In this document: in pieces, positions 1 through 7,568 of the stretch
How positions within the stretch are numbered: the stretch's first letter is position 1
Layout of the letters: each line of letters opens with the position of its first letter
Assembly (NCBI GenBank): GCA_938091165.1
Contig: CALKNK010000013.1
Location: 1-64,000 of the forward strand
Direction of reading: 5' to 3'
Source of the DNA: an uncultured Ilumatobacter sp.
GTDB taxonomy: Bacteria > Actinomycetota > Acidimicrobiia > Acidimicrobiales > Ilumatobacteraceae
Length of the DNA stretch: 64,000 nucleotides
The notes under the pieces: generated by a model
What the model was told of the DNA's origin: nothing
The model's database searches: none
What the model saw: the letters and a program-made list of their open reading frames with translations, nothing else
Program-made: the position numbers and the translations under genes

Positions 1-129
1 CTGTATCTGTGGGGCGGACTTCCCGTCGCACTTTGGGGTACAGCGGTCTTTGTGGGCGTTACTTGGATCTTGACGTTACGGCTCCCCGCAGTCGACCACG
101 CCACCGCAGGCACCTCCGTCAAACGCTAG
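1..129 (+). CDS. C-terminal end of a membrane transporter (MFS-like), cut by the window edge
   Basis: Frame 1 is open from the first base and ends with TAG at 127-129. The 42 residues contain one clear membrane helix (LWGTAVFVGVTWILTL) followed by a short polar tail RLPAVDHATAGTSVKR. That arrangement is typical of the last helix and cytoplasmic tail of a major facilitator superfamily permease, but the fragment is too short to assign a family with certainty. An ArsR-type regulator lies about 460 bases downstream on the same strand, so an export or efflux role is possible; this is inference only. Confidence 0.5.
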   Translation: MYLWGGLPVALWGTAVFVGVTWILTLRLPAVDHATAGTSVKR

Positions 130-375
130 GAAACCCCGTTCCAACCAACGTCTCTAAGCCATCAAGGCGCGCGGGCTTTATCCTGCGGGGGACAGATATT
201 GCACCGAACCCGGCTACCGAGGCACTCGATAGGTCTAAAAATCTCCAAAACAATGCAGACAATTCTTGCGATCTTCGATGCATCACGGCTGCGATGATGA
301 CTTCTATTGATCGGAGTTGTTTTCCTGGTATCTCGAACCTGTCACAGAGCAGCTCACGACCCTGCGGAGACGGAC

Positions 376-597
376 ATGCCAGATGGCATCTCATCTCCAA
401 TTATTTGGTCGAATTGAGGGCCTCATCTGCCGGCGTTTAAACACGGCCTGCAAGGTGAAGCCTTTCGATCAAACCCATTTGGTCACGCCATGTTCAGTGT
501 TTATGTACCCGATGCTGTCGACTTCAAAATCTCAAAGGGCGACGAGGAGGCGAGTAGCGTCACGTTGAGCGACAGAATTGCTCTCCACCAAAGATGA
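376..597 (+). pseudogene. Small ORF interrupted by an in-frame TGA, stop overlapping the next gene's ATG
   Basis: An ATG at 376 has a good ribosome-binding site (GGAGA at 366-370). The frame reads MPDGISSPIIWSN, meets TGA at 415-417, then continues GPHLPAFKHGLQGEAF... to a TGA at 595-597 that overlaps the ATG of the ArsR gene as ATGA. There is no good start codon after the internal TGA before ATG 490. Start signal, coupling and protein-like composition suggest a 73-codon gene that has picked up a nonsense change (TGG to TGA would give WSNWGPH). Recoding or a sequencing error are alternatives. I do not recognise the family. The preceding stretch 130-375 shows no supported gene. Confidence 0.4.
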
Positions 598-962
598 CGA
601 AGATGACCATGTCCGTCCCATCAGAACTCGACAACCCACTCTCCGGCAACGGCGTCTCCCGCCTCAATCTCAACGAGGCAAAAACACTCGCCGATCAATT
701 TGGTGCAATCGCAGACCCGGCCCGCATTCAGATGTTGTCGATCATCGCGACGTCGGCTACCGGAGAGGTGTGTGGGTGCGACTTCGTCGAGCCAATCGGC
801 AAGTCGCAACCCTCAATTTCGCACCACCTCAAGGTTCTCAGCAATGTCGACCTGGTCTCAAGCGACAAACGAGGGCGCTGGATTTGGTATCGGCTCAACC
901 GCGGCTCCATCGATGGCATTATCAGCAGCCTGACTTCCGCTGCTGTCGGCTCGCAGAGCTGA
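594..962 (+). CDS. ArsR/SmtB-family winged-helix regulator
   Basis: A 122-residue DNA-binding repressor of the ArsR/SmtB type. The helix-turn-helix is visible as IGKSQPSISHHLKVL (about residues 68-82), preceded by the start of the domain ALADPARI-like text (AIADPARIQML) and followed by a beta-wing RGRWIWYRL. The motif EVCGCDF puts Cys60 and Cys62 in the position of the ELCVCDL metalloid-binding site of ArsR, so arsenite or another thiophilic metal is a plausible inducer; this is inference from the family. Three in-frame ATGs (594, 603, 609) are possible starts; 594 is chosen because it overlaps the stop of the interrupted ORF upstream. The SRAP gene begins one base after the stop, which suggests an operon. 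Confidence 0.85.
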   Translation: MTKMTMSVPSELDNPLSGNGVSRLNLNEAKTLADQFGAIADPARIQMLSIIATSATGEVCGCDFVEPIGKSQPSISHHLKVLSNVDLVSSDKRGRWIWYRLNRGSIDGIISSLTSAAVGSQS

Positions 963-963
963 T

Positions 964-1686
964 ATGTGCGGACGATTTGTCTCGACCAGCACGCCCGATG
1001 CGATAGCGGACTACTTCGGTGCGACCGCGACTGTCGCTCCGCTGGACGTGAACTTTAATGTCGCGCCGACTCACGCCGTCTATGGCGTTGTCGCGCGCGC
1101 TACAGATCCCGACACGCCGCTTGACAAGACTGTCCGAGCATTCCGCTGGGGACTGATCCCAAGTTGGGCCAACGATCACCGAATTGGCGCCCGGATGATC
1201 AACGCCCGTGCCGAGACGCTCAAACAAAAGCCGTCGTTTCGTGATTTAGTGAAGAACAGGCGTGTGATCATCCCCATGGACGGGTTCTACGAATGGAAAC
1301 TAGGCGTCGCTAACGGTCCAGGCAATGCCGGTGGCGTGCCACTCAAGCAACCCATGTACATCCACAGCGTCGACGGCAGCCCACTCGCAGTCGCAGGGCT
1401 CCGAGCGACGTGGAAGGACCCATCAGATCCCAACCATCGTTGGCTGCACAGCACCACGTTGATCACCACTGCGGCCAACGACCTGATGTCGTTAGTGCAC
1501 GATCGGATGCCGGTACTTATCCCACGAGATCGATGGGACGATTGGCTCAATCCAAACTATGACAACATCGACGCCTTGTCGGACATCTTCACCGCTACCA
1601 ATGACAGCATCCTTAAGATGCACGCGGTTTCTGCCAAAGTAAACGACGTTCGCAACAACGCCCCAGACCTCCTCGCCGAGATATAA
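964..1686 (+). CDS. SRAP-domain protein (YedK/HMCES family), abasic-site crosslink protein
   Basis: A 240-residue protein beginning MCGRF, the hallmark of the SOS response-associated peptidase (SRAP) family. After removal of Met1 the catalytic Cys2 becomes N-terminal and forms a thiazolidine link to abasic sites in single-stranded DNA. Other family landmarks are present: NVAPTH (Asn32-Pro35), RWGLIPSWA, INARAET, the glutamate in GFYEWK and the histidine in VHDRMPVLI. Length matches the family (about 220-240). It starts immediately after the ArsR gene, a pairing with no known functional reason. No LexA-type operator was noticed in front of it. Confidence 0.93.
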   Translation: MCGRFVSTSTPDAIADYFGATATVAPLDVNFNVAPTHAVYGVVARATDPDTPLDKTVRAFRWGLIPSWANDHRIGARMINARAETLKQKPSFRDLVKNRRVIIPMDGFYEWKLGVANGPGNAGGVPLKQPMYIHSVDGSPLAVAGLRATWKDPSDPNHRWLHSTTLITTAANDLMSLVHDRMPVLIPRDRWDDWLNPNYDNIDALSDIFTATNDSILKMHAVSAKVNDVRNNAPDLLAEI

Positions 1687-1701
1687 GCCGTCCGCTTCCG
1701 A

Positions 1702-2094
1702 TCAGAGTTCGGCGATGATTTGAGCAGCCCAACCTTCAAGGTCGCTGCGTTCAACGTGGGTAGCAGCATTTGCAAACGAAAGTTCGCTCATCTCATTAGT
1801 TGGCACCAGATGAATATGGGCGTGCGGCACCTCGTAGCCCGCAATCATGAGGCCAACCTTTTCGCAACCGAAAGCCCGCGCTTGGGCTTTGGCGATGCGG
1901 CGAGACACATCGAACAAGTGCGACGACAACTCGGAAGAGGCGTCTATCCAGTGATCGATCTCGTCGATAGGTACGACGAGAGTATGTCCCGGCGCCATTG
2001 GATTGATCGACATAAATGCAACACAGCGGTCATCGCGATGAACAAAGGTCCCAGGAATATCGCCTTTGATGATCATTGTAAAAATGGTGCTCAT
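1702..2094 (-). CDS. HIT-family (histidine triad) nucleotide hydrolase/transferase
   Basis: About 130 residues with the histidine triad HAHIHLVP near the C-terminus and the N-terminal pattern CVAFMSINPMAPGHTLVVP typical of the Hint/HIT branch, which hydrolyses or transfers AMP from nucleoside phosphoramidates or dinucleotides. The frame is open for 21 more codons upstream, but ATG 2094 (MSTIFTMIIKGDIPG) matches the usual family start and has a purine-rich GAGGCGG ahead of it. It is convergent with the SRAP gene and divergent from the phosphatidyltransferase gene, with only 36 bases between the two starts, so the divergent promoters must overlap. Specific substrate is unknown. Confidence 0.9.
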   Translation of the reverse strand: MSTIFTMIIKGDIPGTFVHRDDRCVAFMSINPMAPGHTLVVPIDEIDHWIDASSELSSHLFDVSRRIAKAQARAFGCEKVGLMIAGYEVPHAHIHLVPTNEMSELSFANAATHVERSDLEGWAAQIIAEL

Positions 2095-2130
2095 ACCCGC
2101 CTCACAGTACGCGCCCCCTACGATCGAGGC

Positions 2131-2778
2131 GTGACCATCGACGGCGAGACCGCTCAAACACCCGCGAGCAGCTCAGACAGTCTCTTCGAAAATTTGTGGA
2201 CGGCCCCCAATGCCTTCACGCTCCTTCGGTTGCTGTGTCTGCCGGTCTTCCTCTGGCTTCTGTTTGCCCAAGGCAACCGAGCTGGCGCAGCGTGGATGCT
2301 CGTGGCGCTCGCGAGCACCGACTGGATCGACGGCTATCTCGCTCGACGTTTCGACCAGGTGAGCGAGTTCGGCAAAATCTTCGACCCGACCGTCGACCGT
2401 CTCTTCTTCTTCGTGTCGGTTGTCGCCATCCTCATTGACGGCAGCATTCCTGTCTGGTTCGCTGTCGCAGTGTTGCTCCGCGAGGTAGCAGTGGGCGCGA
2501 TGATGGCGATTGCAACATTGTTTTTCGGCATGGAACGATTCGATGTCACCTGGTGGGGCAAGACCGCGACCTTCCTGCTCATGGCGGCGGTTCCCAGCTT
2601 CTTGATCAGTGAAGCGGGCGTGTCGGAGTCGGACTTCTTTGCTGTCGTTGCGTGGGCCACAGGAATCCCCGGGCTCGCCCTCAGCTACTGGACTGGCATC
2701 GCGTACATTCCTCAGGTTCGAGCTGGATTAGCAGCCGGGCGCCAAGATCGCGCAGACCGTGTTTCTCCACGGCAGTGA
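2131..2778 (+). CDS. CDP-alcohol phosphatidyltransferase (PgsA-like)
   Basis: Integral membrane enzyme of the CDP-alcohol phosphatidyltransferase family, which exchanges CMP on CDP-diacylglycerol for an alcohol such as glycerol-3-phosphate. The signature D-x2-D-G-x2-A-R-x8-G-x3-D-x3-D is complete (DWIDGYLARRF followed by EFGKIFDPTVDR). About six hydrophobic helices are visible. The open frame extends to 1720 but overlaps the HIT gene; GTG 2131, preceded by GATCGAGGC, gives 215 residues, the normal family length. In M. tuberculosis pgsA2 lies just upstream of gcvH-garA, and the same order is seen here, so a PgsA2-like role is the best guess. The exact alcohol cannot be read from sequence. Confidence 0.88.
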   Translation: MTIDGETAQTPASSSDSLFENLWTAPNAFTLLRLLCLPVFLWLLFAQGNRAGAAWMLVALASTDWIDGYLARRFDQVSEFGKIFDPTVDRLFFFVSVVAILIDGSIPVWFAVAVLLREVAVGAMMAIATLFFGMERFDVTWWGKTATFLLMAAVPSFLISEAGVSESDFFAVVAWATGIPGLALSYWTGIAYIPQVRAGLAAGRQDRADRVSPRQ

Positions 2779-2799
2779 TTCTCGCTACGGTACGTAGCG

Positions 2800-3180
2800 A
2801 TGAACGTTCCAGCTGACCTTCTCTACTCATCGGACCACGAGTGGATCCGCCAAGACGGCGAGGTTGTGACGATCGGCATTACCGAATACGCCCAGGATTC
2901 GCTCGGTGACGTTGTGTTTGTCGAGGTTCCTGAGCAGGGGACGGCTGTGGTGTCGGGCGACTCATTCACTGAGGTCGAAAGCACAAAGTCAGTCAGCGAC
3001 ATCTACGCCCCGGTGTCAGGCACCATCTCCTCCGTCAACGACGCTCTCGAGGACCAGCCCGAACTCCTCAACAGTGACCCTTATGGTGAGGGTTGGATCT
3101 GTGCAATTCGATACTCCGATGCTGGCCAACTTGAAAATCTGATGGACGCCGACGCCTACAGGGCCCTCACCGAAGGCTGA
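2800..3180 (+). CDS. gcvH: Glycine cleavage system H protein
   Basis: 126-residue lipoyl carrier of the glycine cleavage complex. It shuttles the aminomethyl group from the P protein to the T protein. The lipoylated lysine is Lys63 in EVESTKSVSDIYAPVSG, the standard hairpin context, and the flanking blocks DHEWIR and GDVVFVEVPE are typical. Length is normal. It leads a run of five co-directional genes with the same order as Rv1826-Rv1830 of M. tuberculosis, with gcvT and gcvP nearby. Only 4 bases separate it from the FHA gene, suggesting co-transcription. Confidence 0.97.
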   Translation: MNVPADLLYSSDHEWIRQDGEVVTIGITEYAQDSLGDVVFVEVPEQGTAVVSGDSFTEVESTKSVSDIYAPVSGTISSVNDALEDQPELLNSDPYGEGWICAIRYSDAGQLENLMDADAYRALTEG

Positions 3181-3184
3181 ACAC

Positions 3185-3673
3185 ATGAGCACCTACGTCT
3201 TCTGCAATCAATGCGGCCATCGCAACCCGCCGGAGAGCACATTCTGTTCGAGCTGCGGCGAACCCTTGGATTCACTTAATGATCGAACGATCACCCTCAC
3301 CGCAATCGATCCCCTGCAAGACGCCCCTGGGCCCGGAGACGATATTGTCGTGCCGGTCGGTGATCTCTCAACCGAAACTGGAGTCCTTATAGTCCGGGCC
3401 GGGGCTCAAGCTGGCGCCCGGTTCTTGCTTGACGAGGATGTGACCCGAATGGGACGCCATCCGACCAGCGAGATCAGCCTTGACGACATCACCGTGTCGC
3501 GACGACATGCCGAGATCGAGCGCACGGCCGACGGCTACGTCGCCAGCGACGCCGGCTCACTTAACGGCACCTACGTCAATCAGGAGCGCATCAACCGAAT
3601 TCTGTTGCATCACGGTGACGAGGTTCAGATCGGCAAGTTCAGGCTGGTTTTCTTCGAGCGCAACGATGGTTGA
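3185..3673 (+). CDS. GarA-like FHA-domain protein with N-terminal zinc ribbon
   Basis: 162 residues. The N-terminus carries a two-pair Cys motif, CNQCGHR...FCSSCGEPL (residues about 7-27), the pattern of a small zinc ribbon. Residues about 70-160 form a forkhead-associated domain: GRHPTSEISLDD, SRRHAEI, SLNGTYVNQ and DEVQIGKFRLVF are nearly the GarA/OdhI sequence. GarA binds 2-oxoglutarate dehydrogenase and glutamate dehydrogenase and is switched by phosphorylation of an N-terminal ETTS motif. That motif is not present; a threonine-rich DRTITLT stretch sits between ribbon and FHA domain and could serve, which is inference. The place after gcvH matches GarA synteny. The stop overlaps the next gene's start. 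Confidence 0.88.
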   Translation: MSTYVFCNQCGHRNPPESTFCSSCGEPLDSLNDRTITLTAIDPLQDAPGPGDDIVVPVGDLSTETGVLIVRAGAQAGARFLLDEDVTRMGRHPTSEISLDDITVSRRHAEIERTADGYVASDAGSLNGTYVNQERINRILLHHGDEVQIGKFRLVFFERNDG

Positions 3674-4586
3674 CCTGCCCGGCAAGACCGCACCGATGTC
3701 ACATCTTTCCATTGGCGAAGTCCTTGCGCTGTTACTTGAGGAGTTTTCCGATGTCTCGATCTCAAAGATCCGATTTCTCGAAAGTCAGGGGCTGATCGAC
3801 CCTGAGAGGACACCGTCGGGCTACCGCAAGTTCTACGACGATGACGTCGAATTACTGCGCTGCATCCTGCGAGAGCAACGCGAGAACTACTTGCCGTTAC
3901 GTGTCATCAAAGACCGACTGGATTCAGGCGAGATAGATCCCACGAGCGAAATCCCCCGTCCTCGAGGAATTCGCAACATGCCCGACGACGATTCGGTTGC
4001 TGGTCACCCTGCGGCCAATCCGATCGCATCAAGCGGGCCAGCGCCACTGACCGGCTCTGAAGCCCTTTTCGCCCGCACCGACTCTGAGAGCACAACTAAA
4101 GACGTGGCCGAGTCCAACGCCCTCGTCAACGATCAAATGCCGGCGGACGCAACCGTTTCGCCCTCAGCGAATCCCGTCGCCGACGTCAAGGCGCAATCGT
4201 CGTTGCCGAGCGCTGCGTTGACACGTGACAAACTGTGCTCGATGGCATCAATCGACGCAGCTGTGCTTGCGAACCTCGAGTCCTACGGCGTGATCACAGG
4301 TCTCAGCGGAGCAACCGACATGTACGGCCAGGACGCTCTCGAAGTAGCGACAATAGCCAAACAGTTCCTCGACGCAGGCTTCGATGAGCGTCACCTCCGA
4401 GGATGGAAAGTCGCTGTGGACCGCGAAGCTGGCCTCTTCGAACAAATGATTCAACCGCTGTTACGGCAACGCAATCCGGAGTCCCGCGCGCAAGCACGCC
4501 AGCAACTCACCGAAATGGAACAGATCGGCGGCCAACTGCGCTCTGCTTTGATGCGATCGACGATGCGCCAGCACTACGAAGACTGA
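3666..4586 (+). CDS. MerR-family regulator, FtsR (Rv1828)-like
   Basis: 306 residues. A MerR-type winged helix occupies roughly residues 10-80: SIGEVLALLLEEF, then SKIRFLESQGLIDPERTPSGYRKF and a LPLRVIKDRL helix. A low-complexity Ala/Pro/Ser linker (about residues 95-190) separates it from a helical C-terminal effector or dimer region. Actinobacterial FtsR (Rv1828), which activates ftsZ transcription, has this architecture and the same position between garA and the bifunctional nuclease gene. Start ATG 3666 overlaps the FHA stop by 8 bases; ATG 3696 is an alternative. The open frame further upstream is only the overlap with the FHA gene. Confidence 0.85.
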   Translation: MVDLPGKTAPMSHLSIGEVLALLLEEFSDVSISKIRFLESQGLIDPERTPSGYRKFYDDDVELLRCILREQRENYLPLRVIKDRLDSGEIDPTSEIPRPRGIRNMPDDDSVAGHPAANPIASSGPAPLTGSEALFARTDSESTTKDVAESNALVNDQMPADATVSPSANPVADVKAQSSLPSAALTRDKLCSMASIDAAVLANLESYGVITGLSGATDMYGQDALEVATIAKQFLDAGFDERHLRGWKVAVDREAGLFEQMIQPLLRQRNPESRAQARQQLTEMEQIGGQLRSALMRSTMRQHYED

Positions 4587-4600
4587 GTACGATTAGAAGC

Positions 4601-5089
4601 GTGATCCCACTAGATCTAGTCGGCGTTCGCGTCGAAGTGCCGGCCAACACGCCCATGATGTTGCTCCGTGAACAAAACGGCGACCGAAGGCTGCTCCCGA
4701 TTTACATTGGCAGTCCCGAAGCCTCTGCGATCCACTACGCCCTTGAGGGAGTCGAGCCGCCTCGACCGCTCACGCACGACCTCTTCTTAACCACCATAGG
4801 CGAACTAGGAGCAGCAGTCGACCAGGTCGTAGTCACGGAAATGCGCGATCGGACGTTCCATGCCGAGGTGCACCTCTCTGGCCCATCAGGAGACAAAATC
4901 ATCTCCGCGCGACCGTCCGATGCCGTTGCTCTCGCCGTTCGATGCAATGCACCGCTCTTCGCCACCGACGAGCTGATGGAAGCAGAAGCTCAGGAGGCAC
5001 CGGCCGAACCGGAAGTTGATGCTGCCGAAATTATCGATGACTTTAAGGACTTTCTCGACAACGTCAGCCCTGAGGACTTCGAGGCTTGA
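4601..5089 (+). CDS. Bifunctional nuclease-domain protein (BFN/DUF151)
   Basis: 163 residues from GTG 4601, 14 bases after the MerR stop. The core LLPIYIGSPEASAIHYALEG (first 20 residues of the block), RPLTHDL and the later SARPSDAVALAVR are signature blocks of the BFN/DUF151 family, represented in mycobacteria by Rv1829 in the same gene order. Plant and thermophile members have been reported to have DNase/RNase activity, but the mycobacterial role is unclear. The C-terminal 40 residues are acidic and end DFLDNVSPEDFEA. No recognisable catalytic triad can be pointed to. Likely part of the gcvH operon. Confidence 0.88.
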   Translation: MIPLDLVGVRVEVPANTPMMLLREQNGDRRLLPIYIGSPEASAIHYALEGVEPPRPLTHDLFLTTIGELGAAVDQVVVTEMRDRTFHAEVHLSGPSGDKIISARPSDAVALAVRCNAPLFATDELMEAEAQEAPAEPEVDAAEIIDDFKDFLDNVSPEDFEA

Positions 5090-5182
5090 AAAGACCCAGA
5101 GAGATGAAGTCTCAATAAAAGGTTGACGGTCGCGCGACTAATCCGTAAGGTTCACGATCTCACATCGCTGTAACTACGAAAT

Positions 5183-5194
5183 TGTGGTGCCACA
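5183..5194. promoter_or_regulatory. Short inverted repeat ahead of the second MerR gene
   Basis: TGTGG-TG-CCACA, a perfect 5-bp dyad with a 2-base centre, lies 46 bases before the ATG of the second MerR-type gene in the 150-base gap that separates it from the nuclease gene. MerR proteins bind dyads in their own promoters, so an autoregulatory operator is possible. The repeat is short enough to occur by chance. Confidence 0.2.
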
Positions 5195-5240
5195 GCCCAA
5201 TCTGTTTGCTCGTTTGAAATAACGAAGCGGAGGCAATCAC

Positions 5241-5744
5241 ATGACACGTATCGCAGGGACCCCGCTGTCCGACGTCGACAAACGACTCGCCGAATCGCTG
5301 GGCTACAGCGGCACACAAACCGCCAGCGTCGTCGGCATCTCGTATCGCCAACTCGACTATTGGGCCCGCACCGATCTGATCCGGCCATCTCTCAGCGATG
5401 CCAGTGGCAGCGGAAGTCGCCGTCGGTATTCCTACACAGACCTTCTGGAGCTAAAGACGATCAAAAAACTGCTCGACGCCGGGATCAAGCTCGAGCAAGT
5501 CCGAAAAGTGTTCGACTATCTCCGCAAGCACGTCACCGCCGATATCGCCTCGGCACACCTCGTCATCGAAGGTGAGAGTGTGCAGGTCTGCGACGACGGC
5601 GAGCTGATCGACGTGCTCAAAAATGGCCAGGGTGTCCTCAACATGGTGTTCTCCATGAGCGGGATGAAGAACGAACTTGAAGCCGACGTCGCCGACATTG
5701 CTTCGGAGATTCTCGAAGATCAACCACATCGCCGAATTGGCTGA
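5241..5744 (+). CDS. MerR-family regulator (Rv1830-like)
   Basis: 167 residues with a MerR-type DNA-binding domain at about residues 25-95: TASVVGISYRQLDYWARTDLI, then SRRRYSYTDLLELKTIKKLLDAGI. The wing and the helices match the second MerR-type regulator (Rv1830) of the mycobacterial gcvH-garA locus. The C-terminal part (HLVIEGESVQVCDDGELIDVL) resembles the small ligand or dimer domain of that subfamily. A strong ribosome-binding site GGAGG precedes ATG 5241. gcvT starts 7 bases after the stop, so the regulator may be co-transcribed with glycine cleavage. Target genes are unknown. Confidence 0.88.
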   Translation: MTRIAGTPLSDVDKRLAESLGYSGTQTASVVGISYRQLDYWARTDLIRPSLSDASGSGSRRRYSYTDLLELKTIKKLLDAGIKLEQVRKVFDYLRKHVTADIASAHLVIEGESVQVCDDGELIDVLKNGQGVLNMVFSMSGMKNELEADVADIASEILEDQPHRRIG

Positions 5745-5751
5745 TAACCAC

Positions 5752-6810
5752 ATGCCACTCGAGCGGTCACCTCTGGTCGAGCACCACCAAGCTCTTGGCG
5801 CCAACCTCGTCGAGTTCGGCGGATGGGAAATGCCCATCGCCTATCCATCGGGCACCGTCAGCGAGCATCTCGCATGTCGCGGCAGCGCCGCCATGTTCGA
5901 CGTTTCCCATCTCGGCTCAGTCCGCATCTCAGGCGACGACTCTTTTGACCGGCTCCAGGCCACCCTTACCAACGATCTCCGAAAGATCAAGCCCGGGCGA
6001 GCGCAATACACACACCTGCTCGACGCACACGACGCATCCGTGCTTGATGACATCATCGTGTGGTGGCATCCCCGGGAAGATGGCGAGCCAGACGTATTCG
6101 ACGTGATGCCAAACGCGTCCAACACTGATGATGTGCTCGCTGCCCTCGGAGGTATCGAGACAACGCACGATCGAGCCGTCATCGCAGTCCAAGGCCCTGA
6201 TGCCAACACCATTCTGGCCACGGTGTTCCCCGAGGCGGCTGCCACCGGTCGCTTCTTCGTGACGCTCTGCGACTGGCGCGGCGCAAAGTGCGTCGTAGCA
6301 GGGACAGGTTACACAGGGGAGCGTGGCGTCGAGATTGCTGTCCCGACGGATTCAGCCGGATCGCTGTGGGAGGCACTCCTCAGCGCAGGAATCGCTCCGG
6401 CCGGCCTCGGCGCGCGCGACACGCTCCGACTCGAATCGGCGCTACCGCTCCACGGCCAAGAGCTCGGCCGCGGTATCACCACGTTGCAAGCAGATCTGGG
6501 CTGGGTTGTGGCCTGGGAAAAGCCGACTTTCATCGGCAAAGAAGCGGCAATGACAGAGCGCAGAAATGGTGTTAGCCGACGTCTGTTTGGCATCGCTACC
6601 GACGGGCGTAGGCCAGCTCGCACCGGTTGCACTGTGGTCGTCAACGGCGCTTCTGTTGGGGAAGTGACCAGCGGCAACTTTTCACCGATTCTCGGGCACG
6701 GCATCGCATTAGCATTCCTCCCACCGACAACGGCTGAAGGCGACACGGTCAACATCGACGTCCGGGGTAAAACAATCGTGGGTCGCGTTGTCGCAACTCC
6801 GTTTGTCTAA
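5752..6810 (+). CDS. gcvT: Aminomethyltransferase (glycine cleavage T protein)
   Basis: 352 residues. Transfers the methylene group from the lipoyl arm of GcvH to tetrahydrofolate and releases ammonia. Family marks: LVEFGGWEMPIAYPSG near the N-terminus, MFDVSHLG, GYTGERGVEI, GARDTLRLESALPLHGQE and a C-terminal SGNFSPILGHGIALAF block. The substrate aspartate of the T protein is expected in the N-terminal block and NDLRKIKPGRAQYTHLL is the usual folate-site region. ATG 5752 follows the MerR stop by 7 bases; the frame is open a little further upstream but that is overlap. Convergent with a lysine-rich protein whose stop is only 8 bases away. Confidence 0.95.
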   Translation: MPLERSPLVEHHQALGANLVEFGGWEMPIAYPSGTVSEHLACRGSAAMFDVSHLGSVRISGDDSFDRLQATLTNDLRKIKPGRAQYTHLLDAHDASVLDDIIVWWHPREDGEPDVFDVMPNASNTDDVLAALGGIETTHDRAVIAVQGPDANTILATVFPEAAATGRFFVTLCDWRGAKCVVAGTGYTGERGVEIAVPTDSAGSLWEALLSAGIAPAGLGARDTLRLESALPLHGQELGRGITTLQADLGWVVAWEKPTFIGKEAAMTERRNGVSRRLFGIATDGRRPARTGCTVVVNGASVGEVTSGNFSPILGHGIALAFLPPTTAEGDTVNIDVRGKTIVGRVVATPFV

Positions 6811-6818
6811 TTGATTTC

Positions 6819-7466
6819 TCAGCTAACTTTTTTTGCTGGCGCTTTTTTCTTTGGAGCCGTTTTTTTTACTGGCGCTTTTTTCTTTGGAGCCGCCTTTTTT
6901 GCGGACGCTTTCTTTTTGGTCGCCACCTTTTTTGCTGTTGCCTTCTTCACAGCCTCAGGAGCCGGCGGAACGGATGGCTCTGGAACCAAAGCTGTTCTGG
7001 TCGTGCCCGGCCGACGAAAACCACCAAACAAGCCACCCGCAGTTTCGGCAAGTTGCGTAAGAGGGCCCAAACGGGCCTGGAGTTCACCGAGAATGTCGCT
7101 GAACTGACCCAACTGATCAGGGAGTTGCCTGAACGCCGGCGTAGTCAGGGTCTTCGCCAGCCCCTCAAGACCAGGCGCCGCAGCAATGGCCGGGCCGCTG
7201 ACGACCTGCATCATGTCGTCGGCAGCCTTCACCGTGCGAGTCACTTGCGGAACTACTGATCGAATCGGGCCTTCGACGTCGGTCACCAACCGATTGATTC
7301 GTTCGGTGGTCTCGTTCAGATTCTCCATCGTTCGATTGAAATTTTCAACGCCACGGAGAAACTCGTCGACTCCCTTTCGAAATTGCTCAAAAGATTGCAG
7401 CGTGCCAGCGAGTGGTGCTGCGAAGAGGTTGAACATTTGCGAGAGCGGATCACTTTCAGCCACCAA
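6819..7466 (-). CDS. Unknown protein with helical N-terminus and Lys/Ala/Pro-rich tail
   Basis: 215 residues. The first 100 residues are helical and phasin-like, with FEQFRKGVDEFLRGVENFNR and repeated heptad-type spacing. From about residue 165 the protein becomes an AKKAAPKKKAPVKK tail like those of histone H1-type or HbhA-type proteins. Such tails bind DNA or polyanions; whether this one does is inference. The tail is encoded by A/T-homopolymer-rich tandem DNA repeats. The family seems actinobacterial, but I cannot name it. It is transcribed toward gcvT. Confidence 0.7.
   Translation of the reverse strand: MVAESDPLSQMFNLFAAPLAGTLQSFEQFRKGVDEFLRGVENFNRTMENLNETTERINRLVTDVEGPIRSVVPQVTRTVKAADDMMQVVSGPAIAAAPGLEGLAKTLTTPAFRQLPDQLGQFSDILGELQARLGPLTQLAETAGGLFGGFRRPGTTRTALVPEPSVPPAPEAVKKATAKKVATKKKASAKKAAPKKKAPVKKTAPKKKAPAKKVS
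6835..6900. repeat. Two tandem 33-bp repeats encoding the Lys-rich tail
   Basis: Units 6835-6867 and 6868-6900 are identical except at a few positions; each contains CTGGCGC, a T6 tract, CTTTGGAGCCG and a terminal T6-T8 tract. They encode 11-residue KKAPxKKTAPK-type units of the opposite-strand gene. Runs of T like these are prone to slippage. Confidence 0.85.
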
Positions 7467-7568
7467 GCCAACCTACTTCGCGCAGACTAAGTCACCCTGA
7501 ATGCTGGTGGAGTATGACCTAGCGGAGCTATTGCCGACCAGGTCACGTTGAACGCACTCGCTGCGGCG

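Noticed and set aside
376..597. TGA read as tryptophan throughout the genome
   Set aside because: Many clear genes in the window end with TGA (arsR, gcvP, prcB, helY and others), so the standard code applies.
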